Of a DNA stretch of 64,000 bases, positions 14,456-21,859 are shown in pieces (positions within the stretch are counted from its first letter, which is position 1; each line of letters starts with the position of its first letter). The position numbers and the translations under genes are program-made. The notes beneath the pieces are model-generated. The model saw nothing but the letters and a program-made list of their open reading frames with translations. It made no database searches and was not told the origin of the DNA. The stretch is from Bombella mellum (lineage in GTDB: Bacteria; Pseudomonadota; Alphaproteobacteria; Acetobacterales; Acetobacteraceae), in contig NZ_PDLY01000001.1 in NCBI RefSeq assembly GCF_014048465.1, positions 62,001 through 126,000 of the forward strand. Reading direction: 5' to 3'.

Positions 14456-16444
14456 TCAGATGTCGAGCAGCTCGACGGAACGGGCCTGTTCCTGGATGAA
14501 CTGGAAGCGCAGTTCCGGCTTGCGCCCCATGAGGCTCTCGATCCGTGTCCGTGTCAGCAGATTTTCTTCCGGTGGCACGGTCACACGCAGGAGCGTGCGG
14601 CGGGATGGGGACATGGTGGTTTCCTTGAGGTCGGAAACCGGCATCTCTCCCAGCCCCTTGAAGCGTGATATCTCCACCTTGGCATTGGGCTTGAAGTCCG
14701 CTTTCAGGCGGCGGTCACGGTCGAGATCATCCATGGCATAGACGGTCCTGCTGCCATGTGTGAGCCGGTAAAGGGGCGGCTGTGCCAGATAGAGGTGGCC
14801 CTGCCGCACGAGGTCCGGCATTTCCCGGAAGAAGAAGGTCATCAGGAGGGAGGCGATGTGGGCACCGTCCACGTCGGCATCCGTCATGATGATGACCCGG
14901 CCATAGCGCAGCCTGTTCAGGTCCAGCGTCTTGCCGAATCCGCAACCGAGGGCTTCGATCAGGTCCCGAAGCTCGGTGTTGGCCCTCAGCTTCTCCTGCG
15001 TGGCCGAGGCCACGTTGAGGATCTTGCCACGCAGCGGGAGAACGGCCTGTGTTTCCCTGTCCCGGGCCTGACGGGCCGAGCCACCGGCGGATTCACCTTC
15101 CACCAGGAAGAGTTCCGTCTCATGGGCATTGCTGCGGGAGCAGTCCGTCAGCTTGCCCGGCAGGCGCAGGCGGCGTGTGGCCGTCTTGCGGCTTGTTTCC
15201 CGGGCCTCACGGCGGCGCAGGCGTTCCTCCGCCCGTTCGACGATGTAACCGACGAGACTGTCCGCCTGCTGGGGATTGCCGCCCAGCCAGTGGTCCAGAC
15301 GGTCCCGTAGGGCACCTTCCACGAGGCGGCTGGCCTCCTGTGTGGTCAGACGGTCTTTCGTCTGTCCCTGGAACTGGGGGTTGCGGATGAAGACGGACAG
15401 GCGGGCATTGATGGTGCCCAGCACGTCCTCTGCTGTGATGGCATTGGCACGGCGTATCTTGCGCTGCTCGCCCCAGTTGCGGAAGCCCTTCACCAGAGCG
15501 GCCCGCAGACCGTTCTCATGTGTGCCGCCCTGTGGGGTGGGGATGGTGTTGCAGTAGGAGATGAGGGAGCTGGTACCCTGGTCAAGAAAGGCCACCGCCC
15601 ATTCGACCCGCCCACCGGGCTGGCCGTCGGCTGCCACGGGAAGGTCCGCATCACCGGCCCACAGAGGGGTCAGCAGGGTTGGCGAGGAACCCAGATCGGC
15701 CGTCAGGGCGTCTTCCAGCCCGTTCGGATAGGCGATGACGGCCTCTGCGGGGGGAGCATTCTCGCCTTTCAGGAGATCGGGGGCACAGGACCACGAAATG
15801 CTGACACCCCGGAACAGGGCGGCCTTCACCTGACACTGACGGTAGAGGCGGGCCGGTGAGAAATGCAGGCTGCCCCCAAAGATTTCACTGTCCGGGGTGA
15901 AACGCACCATCGTGCCCCGCTTCAGGGCCGGTTTCGTGCTTTCCAGCGCACTGGTTGGCAGACCACGGGAGAATGTCTGCCTCCATCCCTTGCGGCCACG
16001 ATAGACCTCGACTTCCAGCCGGGAGGCCAGAGCATTGACCACGGAGCTGCCTACACCATGCAGACCGCCGGATGTGGCGTAGGACTTGCCCGAGAATTTC
16101 CCGCCCGCATGAAGGGTCGTGAAGATGACCTCCAGGGCCGATTTTTCGGGGAAGCGGGGATGAGGGTCGGTCGGGATGCCACGGCCATTGTCACGCACCA
16201 TCAGGGTGCGGGCATCTTCCAGACAGACCTCAATGGTCGTGGCATGACCGGCCACGGCTTCGTCCATGGCGTTGTCGATGATCTCGGAGGCGAGATGATG
16301 ATAGGCCGTGTCGTCCGTCCCGCCGATATACATGCCGGGACGACGACGGACAGGTTCCAGCCCTTCAAGAACTTCGATGGCCCCGGCATCATAATTTTCA
16401 GCTGGCTGGGAACGGGAGGAATCCTGCTCGAACATGTCGGCCAT
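14456..16444 (-). CDS. parE: DNA topoisomerase IV subunit B
   Basis: 662 aa. GHKL ATPase: EIIDNAMDEAVAGH (E54, N58), VRDNGRGIPTD, and GGLHGVGSSVVNALS-type loop. Toprim: FLVEGESAGGSARQARDR and LPLRGKILN, then IMTDADVDGAHI. The end FKGLGEMPVSDLKETTM is characteristic and the length fits ParE rather than GyrB, which is longer. With ParC it decatenates daughter chromosomes. Preceded on the same strand by a secreted-protein gene 41 bases away. Confidence 0.93.
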   Translation of the reverse strand: MADMFEQDSSRSQPAENYDAGAIEVLEGLEPVRRRPGMYIGGTDDTAYHHLASEIIDNAMDEAVAGHATTIEVCLEDARTLMVRDNGRGIPTDPHPRFPEKSALEVIFTTLHAGGKFSGKSYATSGGLHGVGSSVVNALASRLEVEVYRGRKGWRQTFSRGLPTSALESTKPALKRGTMVRFTPDSEIFGGSLHFSPARLYRQCQVKAALFRGVSISWSCAPDLLKGENAPPAEAVIAYPNGLEDALTADLGSSPTLLTPLWAGDADLPVAADGQPGGRVEWAVAFLDQGTSSLISYCNTIPTPQGGTHENGLRAALVKGFRNWGEQRKIRRANAITAEDVLGTINARLSVFIRNPQFQGQTKDRLTTQEASRLVEGALRDRLDHWLGGNPQQADSLVGYIVERAEERLRRREARETSRKTATRRLRLPGKLTDCSRSNAHETELFLVEGESAGGSARQARDRETQAVLPLRGKILNVASATQEKLRANTELRDLIEALGCGFGKTLDLNRLRYGRVIIMTDADVDGAHIASLLMTFFFREMPDLVRQGHLYLAQPPLYRLTHGSRTVYAMDDLDRDRRLKADFKPNAKVEISRFKGLGEMPVSDLKETTMSPSRRTLLRVTVPPEENLLTRTRIESLMGRKPELRFQFIQEQARSVELLDI

Positions 16445-16485
16445 TCTGTAATCCTGTCTGTCGGGGCGTGGAGGAAGGGGCCGGG

Positions 16486-17019
16486 TCAGCCCCGGCGTTT
16501 ACGGTGGGTGGCCCGGTGCGGAGCCTGCGGAGCCGTGCAGCTTTCAAAGGACGAAGGCTGCACGATGTCCTTGGCGTCGGCATAATGGGCGAGATCGCTG
16601 TTCGAATCGTCGAGGGCCTCGATCTCGTCATACATGGGGACACGCTGTGCGCAGAAGGCCGTGCCGGACTTCAGTCCGCCCAGGGACTGCACGTCGGCCA
16701 GCTGGGTGATGTAGTCATCATGCTTCTTCTGTGCCTGACGGCCGAAGGTGCGACGGAAATAAGAATCGAGCTGTTTTTCCGAGGTCGTGAGAATGGGACG
16801 GAAACGGTTGATGAACTGGTTGTAGCGGTCCTGCGTCTGGCAGGAGAGGGCCGTGACCATGAGTTCCGATTTCAGCCCGGCCAGATTGAAGGCCGCATGG
16901 TCTTCTGCCGAAGAATGACACGCCGCAGCCCAGGAGGCCGGTGCGAAGGCAAAAAAAGCCGCAGTTGTGAGGGCCAGTCCGGTTCTGGAAAAGGACAGGC
17001 TGCGAAACAGAAGAGACAT
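16486..17019 (-). CDS. Secreted protein of unknown function
   Basis: 177 aa from the ATG at 17019, chosen because GGGAG lies seven bases upstream and a signal peptide follows (basic start MSLLFRSLSFSRTG, hydrophobic core LALTTAAFFAFAPASWA, cleavage near residue 32). The mature part is helical with several cysteines (CHSS, LSCQTQD, AFCAQ, ESCTA), which may pair in the periplasm, and a basic tail HRATHRKRRG. No family recognised. Likely exported; function unknown. Confidence 0.7.
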   Translation of the reverse strand: MSLLFRSLSFSRTGLALTTAAFFAFAPASWAAACHSSAEDHAAFNLAGLKSELMVTALSCQTQDRYNQFINRFRPILTTSEKQLDSYFRRTFGRQAQKKHDDYITQLADVQSLGGLKSGTAFCAQRVPMYDEIEALDDSNSDLAHYADAKDIVQPSSFESCTAPQAPHRATHRKRRG

Positions 17020-17115
17020 GTGAAAACTCCCGCTGACAGGTTTTCTGCCTATATCACGCTCGTTTGGGAAAGTCTGCCCTGAGGCGGGCAATTCTTTGGT
17101 GGATATGGCTGCGCA

Positions 17116-17262
17116 ATGATTAAAGAAGAGTTAGAACAGGCTGACAAACAAAGAAATATGGAAGAGCGCATTCTCATGGCTGCCGTGAAAGCGTATCGTG
17201 CCCATGTGAGACTGGCGGATTGCGGGGAAGGCCCCGGAGACGCCTTTTTTATCTGGTTTTAG
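17116..17262 (+). CDS. Possible 48-aa protein or small RNA
   Basis: ATG at 17116, TAG at 17260-17262. The product begins MIKEELEQADKQRNMEERIL, a charged amphipathic helix, and ends GDAFFIWF. The ribosome binding site is weak (GGTGG about 12 bases upstream). A hairpin (CGGGG-AAGG-CCCCG flanked by GGCG/CGCC) followed by TTTTTT lies inside its last 15 codons, so the stretch could instead be a short non-coding transcript with its terminator. Confidence 0.35.
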   Translation: MIKEELEQADKQRNMEERILMAAVKAYRAHVRLADCGEGPGDAFFIWF

Positions 17263-17280
17263 TTTTCTCTGGAGTTGACT

Positions 17281-17877
17281 GTGCAGCAGAGCGGTTTTCT
17301 AGTGCGGGCTGGGGTTGTTGGCGCAACTCTTCTGGCCCTTGGCGGGTGTGTTGGCCAGCAGTCGAGGGGGTCCAACGCTGTTGAGATCCCTCCCAATCCT
17401 TTTGCCAACGAGAAGCGGGCCGCCCAGTGTGAGGTGTCTCCCGTTCAGACGGACGCCCAGGGGCGGATGAGCGTGACCATGACGGTGAGTGCCGGTGACG
17501 GTGGCACCTGCCCGTTCTCCATCAGCAAGGGGGGCGGAGGAAGCTACGTGTCCTTTGGGGTGGTGCCTCCTCCTGAATACGGCCGGGCGTTCCTCTACAA
17601 TTACAACAACCGCACCTATGTCGAGTACACGCCCGCAGCGGATCACAAGGGTGAGGATTCTTTCTCCGTGGAGCTGATCCCGGCTCACGCCCAGCCCCGT
17701 CGCCAGCTTCTCGTGCACATTCATGTCGAACAGCCAGCAGGTGTGGTGGCTGCTCCGGCAGCAGCCGAGCCGGAGAAGAAGGCTTCTGAGACGGCAGCCC
17801 CGGCCAGGAAGCGGGTCGTGCATCATACAGCCTCACGGGCCACTCATGCTGCCAGCCATCATACGACCACAAAATGA
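17281..17877 (+). CDS. Putative outer-membrane or periplasmic lipoprotein
   Basis: 198 aa from a GTG at 17281, preceded by GGAG at six bases; the in-frame TTG at 17275 lies in that ribosome binding site. Signal peptide ends in a lipobox LGGC (lipidated C23). The middle is a beta-rich domain (SVTMTVSAGDGGTCPFSISKGG...YVEYTPAADHKGEDSFSVELI) with a cadherin/Ig-like look. The tail is Ala/Glu/Lys-rich and then His/Thr-rich (HHTASRATHAASHHTTTK), an unusual histidine-rich end that might bind metal. Function unknown. Confidence 0.7.
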   Translation: MQQSGFLVRAGVVGATLLALGGCVGQQSRGSNAVEIPPNPFANEKRAAQCEVSPVQTDAQGRMSVTMTVSAGDGGTCPFSISKGGGGSYVSFGVVPPPEYGRAFLYNYNNRTYVEYTPAADHKGEDSFSVELIPAHAQPRRQLLVHIHVEQPAGVVAAPAAAEPEKKASETAAPARKRVVHHTASRATHAASHHTTTK

Positions 17878-17921
17878 GGTGATGGTCCCTCAGTCCTGAT
17901 GAAGGACGGAACGGTAAGGTT

Positions 17922-17961
17922 GAAAGGGGCCGGGCAGGGCATGTCCGGCCCCTTTCTGCAT
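17922..17961 (+). terminator. Terminator of the lipoprotein gene
   Basis: Perfect 12-bp stem GAAAGGGGCCGG / CCGGCCCCTTTC with an 11-base loop, 45 bases after the lipoprotein stop, followed by TGCATTTTG. Confidence 0.65.
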
Positions 17962-17974
17962 TTTGGAATGACAA

Positions 17975-18010
17975 TAAAAAAACCGGCCTGACATCCGCAG
18001 TCAGGCCGGT
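17975..18010 (-). terminator. Terminator of the ompA-family gene
   Basis: Perfect 11-bp stem ACCGGCCTGAC / GTCAGGCCGGT with a seven-base loop; on the minus strand it is followed by TTTTTTTATTG. Lies 20 bases after the ompA-like stop. Confidence 0.85.
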
Positions 18011-18030
18011 CTCTCTGGAAGATGTCCGGA

Positions 18031-19176
18031 TTACTGGAAGTCGATCTCGACCCGACGATTCTGCGGCTCGGCCGTGCCGGAGCGGGTGGACACGAGCGGC
18101 TGGGTGTCACCAAAGCCGTGAACGTCAATCACACCGGCCGGAACACCGTCACGGATCAGCTCAGCCTTGACGGTCTGGGCACGGCGCAGGGAAAGGGACA
18201 TGTTGTAGGTCTTGGCCGTTTTGCTGCCCGGCTGGGCGGCCGAGGAATCCGAATGACCGTTGACCTGGATGCGGGTGAACTGGGCTGACGTGGAATTGCG
18301 GGCTGCCGTCTCCACGATGGCACGGGCACGATCGGAGAGGGTGTCACGATCCCAGTCGAAGAAGACCAGATAGGTGCGGACGGGGGCCGGAGCCGGCGTG
18401 GACAGTGTCTGGGCCGGAGCCGGCGGCGGGGGAGCCGGGTTGAACTCATACCGCAGCCCGAGCATCAGGGAATGGTTGAAGTCCGTACGGCTGCCACGCT
18501 TGCCGCTCACGGGACTGTTTTCAGGATTGCTGAAATTGTAGGTTGCCGTCGTGAAGTGACGATGACGGCCCGTGATGGTGTAGAAGCGGTATTCCATGGT
18601 GGTGGAGAGGCCGACGACCCACGGCACGGGCACGGACAGGCCGAAGATGCCCTGATAGGCAAATCCCCCGGCACTGTTGCGGGTCCGTTGCCTGTAGCCG
18701 CTGTTGGCTCCCGTCCCCTGGATTCTGGTGTTCGTGAACTGGCTGCCGTAGCCGATACCGGCTCCGAAATAGGGGTAGATCCAGTTCTGGCCGATGTCGA
18801 GATCAAACAGGGCGTTGGCCATGCCACCATATTTCTGCTGGTGACCGTGAGCCGTGCTGCCGAAACCGGGAGAGTGGAACCGGGAAAGACGGTTGTTGCG
18901 GTAATTGCCCTCAAGCTCCACACGGAAGCCATTGCCCAGCCCCCAGCCGATGCTGCCAAGGCCAGTGATGCCCGTCGCAAAATCGTCCCGCCCGCGGGGG
19001 AACAGCTTTGTGTGTGGGTTGACCGTCTGTGACTGGTTGAAGCTCGCCCCGGCAGCCCCGGCAACATAGAGACCACGGACAGGCTGGGCTTCTGCCGCAC
19101 CAAACGCCATGACTGACAGGCAGGCGGCACAGACGCTGCGGGCCAGCAGTGATGTAATGGAGGTGCGTGCGTTCAT
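18031..19176 (-). CDS. OmpA-family outer membrane protein
   Basis: 381 aa. Signal peptide ends near AEA-QP (residue 30). Residues about 35-240 form an eight-strand type barrel, starting RGLYVAGAAGASFNQSQ, with aromatic strand ends. A Pro/Ala linker (NPAPPPPAPAQTLSTPAPAPV) joins the C-terminal OmpA domain: VFFDWDRDTLSDRARAIVE, IQVNGHSDSSAA, SLRRAQTVKAELIRDGV and VSTRSGTAEPQNRRVEIDF, with the peptidoglycan-binding Asp and Arg. It anchors the outer membrane to the wall. GGAGAG precedes the ATG. Confidence 0.9.
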   Translation of the reverse strand: MNARTSITSLLARSVCAACLSVMAFGAAEAQPVRGLYVAGAAGASFNQSQTVNPHTKLFPRGRDDFATGITGLGSIGWGLGNGFRVELEGNYRNNRLSRFHSPGFGSTAHGHQQKYGGMANALFDLDIGQNWIYPYFGAGIGYGSQFTNTRIQGTGANSGYRQRTRNSAGGFAYQGIFGLSVPVPWVVGLSTTMEYRFYTITGRHRHFTTATYNFSNPENSPVSGKRGSRTDFNHSLMLGLRYEFNPAPPPPAPAQTLSTPAPAPVRTYLVFFDWDRDTLSDRARAIVETAARNSTSAQFTRIQVNGHSDSSAAQPGSKTAKTYNMSLSLRRAQTVKAELIRDGVPAGVIDVHGFGDTQPLVSTRSGTAEPQNRRVEIDFQ

Positions 19177-19374
19177 GTAATTACTCTCCGACCAGACGGG
19201 TGGTTACCCTTTTCACTGAAAGTGGCGGTAAACGCAATGGATTCACTGGAAATACCTGCTCCCCTCTCGACTGAATCCGGGAATGATGTGTCCTATGGGT
19301 TACAGGGAGATCATGATCTATGCTGAAAAATGAAGGTTTTCTGATGGATGTGCACAGTGAAAAGGCTGTGCCTG

Positions 19375-19728
19375 TCAGTCGGAATGACTGAAACGGCGTG
19401 TGCCGATTTCCTTTTCCAGCGGCTGGCTACTGTCCTGTACATCAATGTCGATGACCCAGAGGTCCGGGTCATAACGTTTCTGCCGGTCCAGATAGGCGGA
19501 GGCCTGCATGGCCGCACTTCCGGTCTCACCATCTTCAAATGTCTGACGGTACCATGTGTCTCCCTGTTCCCGGAGGACGGCCGTCCGGCCATCCCTGCCG
19601 CTCAGCGTGATGAAGATGCTGCCGGCATCTTCGTCGCCCTTGTGGGCGATGAGGGCGACGAGACCATTCTGGTTGAGACGTCGGAGCGTGGCCCGGACCC
19701 AGAATCCTGTCTTGAGACCATAAGGCAT
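19375..19728 (-). CDS. DUF1491 family protein
   Basis: 117 aa. The pattern LKTGFWVRATLRRLNQNGL, KGDEDAGSIFITL and YDPDLWVIDIDVQD is that of DUF1491, small proteins found in Alphaproteobacteria with unknown function, usually near peptidase or cell-cycle genes. Starts 45 bases after the S41 protease stop on the same strand and is the last gene of the series beginning at gltX. The 198 bases from here to the ompA-like start hold only the ompA upstream region. Confidence 0.75.
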   Translation of the reverse strand: MPYGLKTGFWVRATLRRLNQNGLVALIAHKGDEDAGSIFITLSGRDGRTAVLREQGDTWYRQTFEDGETGSAAMQASAYLDRQKRYDPDLWVIDIDVQDSSQPLEKEIGTRRFSHSD

Positions 19729-19773
19729 GGGAACGGTTTCCTTGCAGCTGGAGAAGGGGGCATGACCATCGGT

Positions 19774-21735
19774 TCAGGGAGCGGATGCGGCGGTCTGATG
19801 GGCAGCGGAGCTGCTGTCGGGTAGATGGAGCAGGGCCGTGTGATAGGCCTGAGGGGAGGCGAAGAGGGCCAGGATCGCCGCCATGTCATCCTGATTCGGT
19901 GATGATGGCGGACAGACCTGTCTCAGGGCATGACGGGCACTGTCCGGGCTGTCCTCATGGATGAGGCGGGACTTCTGAAGGGCTTCGGTCATGAGCGAGT
20001 GCCCCTCACGGAGGGCGGCAAGCTGGGCGTGGAGAGTGAACTGTCCCTTGGGCGAGGTGCAGAGCTGGGGCAGCACGCCCAGCCCCTGCAGGGTCCAGCC
20101 CTGGGGAGCCGCAAGGCGTGCCCATGTCAGGGACAGGTGGCCACCATTGGGCATGATGGTTGAAACCTGCACCATCCCCTTGCCGAAGCTGCTGCTGCCA
20201 GTGACGACGGCCCGCTGCTGGTCGGCCAGGGCGGCGGCCAGCACCTCGGCGGCACTGCCCGTGTCCTGGTCCACAAGAAGGGCGAGGGGCGCATTGTTGG
20301 TCAGGTCTCCTCCCTGAATGCTCCAGACATGATTGGCCTCGGCGGCCCGCCCCTCCGTCGTGGCGATGACACCGTGGTTGAGGAACAGGGCTGCCGTCAT
20401 GACGGCCTGCTGAAGGATGCCGCCGTGATTGCCCCGCAGGTCCAGGATGAGGCCGGGCAGGGCCGGAGCGGCCGAGGATGCCGGGGTGGACGGGAGGGGG
20501 AGGCCGCCATTGTCAGGGGAAGTATCCGGCAGCAGCGTGGAAAGATACTGGCTGATTTCTTCCGCCGTATGGCTGGAGAAGTGGGTCACCCGCAGGACGG
20601 GATAGCGGCCCGTGCTGTCGGGGAAGACGCTTTCCTCCTCCATGCGGCCCCGGGTGAATGTTCTGGTGATCTGGCGGCCATCCTGCGTGTGGAATTCCAG
20701 TTCGATCTGGCTGCCCGCCTGGCCGGTCAGCATGGACTGGAGCGTGGCCAGCGGAAGCTGATGTGCGCTGTGGCGGTCCAGCCTGACCAGACTGTCACCC
20801 GGGGCGATGCCGGCATCCCAGAGGGGACTGTTGAGATTGAGGGCCGCCACGACGGGAAAGCGGGCATGGGTCCGGCGCAGGGTCAGGCCGACACTGGCAG
20901 GAGCGGTGGCAGGAGAGCTGTCGGGCGTGACGGAATCGGAATGGCTGGCAGGTGGTGTGGGAGACTGGTAGCGGGAATAGGGGTCCAGTTTTCCCAGCAT
21001 CCCGTTGAGGAAGTGGTTCAGCAGGGTCTCGTCGCTCATGAGCTGGAACCGGGGAACGTTGCGGTGCAGCAGCGTGATGAGACGCAGGCTGAGATGGCTC
21101 CACCCTGTCACGTCATCCCGACCGGGCGTGCGTTCGGAAAGAAGGGGCTGGTGGTTGTAAAGGATGGTGAGCCGGGCAGGCGTGAAGAATGTCTTGGGCT
21201 GGAGCGTGAAGGTGAAACTGGCCGACGGTGCCGTGTCATGGGCCTGCAAGGGAGGGACGGCCTCAAGAAGGGACTGCATGCCCCACAGGCAGAGTTCCTG
21301 TGGTGTATGGGGGGCCAGCGTCCGGGGTAGCATGAATGTGAGGGCCGTGGAGAGGGTCAGTTCCGCCTGCCGGTCTTCGTCCGTGAAGTCGGAAGGGGCC
21401 GGGGACAGGACAGGACTGTCCGGTCTGGCCTGAGAGGGCAGGGCACCGACCGGTGAGGAACCCGGGCCTGACGGGATGACCCGCGCAGGAGTGGTACCAC
21501 TGGCCTGTGACAGCGAGGCGTCGGTGACGTGGCCGGTAAAGCGGTGGATGAAACGGTGCCAGAAAGGGGAGGGCTGCACGGGCAGGGCCGTGGCCACCCC
21601 CGCTCCCAGCAGCCCGGACAGGAGACACCCGGCCATGATGGCACGGGCAGGATGCAGGGGCCGGACCAGTCTTATGGGGACAGCAGACCGTAATGACTGG
21701 GGGAAGAGAGAATAAGGAAACCGGAACAGCGTCAT
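19774..21735 (-). CDS. S41-family carboxyl-terminal processing protease
   Basis: 653 aa. An N-terminal hydrophobic segment (IMAGCLLSGLLGAGVATALP) targets it to the periplasm. PDZ domain around LNSPLWDAGIAPGDSLVRLD; S41 core with LILDLRGNHGGILQQAV, catalytic Ser in DQDTGSAAEVLA and catalytic Lys in SSSFGKGMVQVST. It is longer and has a less conserved N-terminal third than typical CtpA. It would trim or degrade periplasmic proteins. It starts 124 bases after topA and may have its own promoter. Confidence 0.85.
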   Translation of the reverse strand: MTLFRFPYSLFPQSLRSAVPIRLVRPLHPARAIMAGCLLSGLLGAGVATALPVQPSPFWHRFIHRFTGHVTDASLSQASGTTPARVIPSGPGSSPVGALPSQARPDSPVLSPAPSDFTDEDRQAELTLSTALTFMLPRTLAPHTPQELCLWGMQSLLEAVPPLQAHDTAPSASFTFTLQPKTFFTPARLTILYNHQPLLSERTPGRDDVTGWSHLSLRLITLLHRNVPRFQLMSDETLLNHFLNGMLGKLDPYSRYQSPTPPASHSDSVTPDSSPATAPASVGLTLRRTHARFPVVAALNLNSPLWDAGIAPGDSLVRLDRHSAHQLPLATLQSMLTGQAGSQIELEFHTQDGRQITRTFTRGRMEEESVFPDSTGRYPVLRVTHFSSHTAEEISQYLSTLLPDTSPDNGGLPLPSTPASSAAPALPGLILDLRGNHGGILQQAVMTAALFLNHGVIATTEGRAAEANHVWSIQGGDLTNNAPLALLVDQDTGSAAEVLAAALADQQRAVVTGSSSFGKGMVQVSTIMPNGGHLSLTWARLAAPQGWTLQGLGVLPQLCTSPKGQFTLHAQLAALREGHSLMTEALQKSRLIHEDSPDSARHALRQVCPPSSPNQDDMAAILALFASPQAYHTALLHLPDSSSAAHQTAASAP

Positions 21736-21859
21736 ATCGTCTCTTCTGGGAACAGGGACCGGGCATGATGATGGAACAGGCCCGCCACACAGACCGGAGC
21801 CTTGCCCTCATGAGGGCAGACTCCCAGCACATTATGCCTCATTGGAAGAAGAAAGAAAG

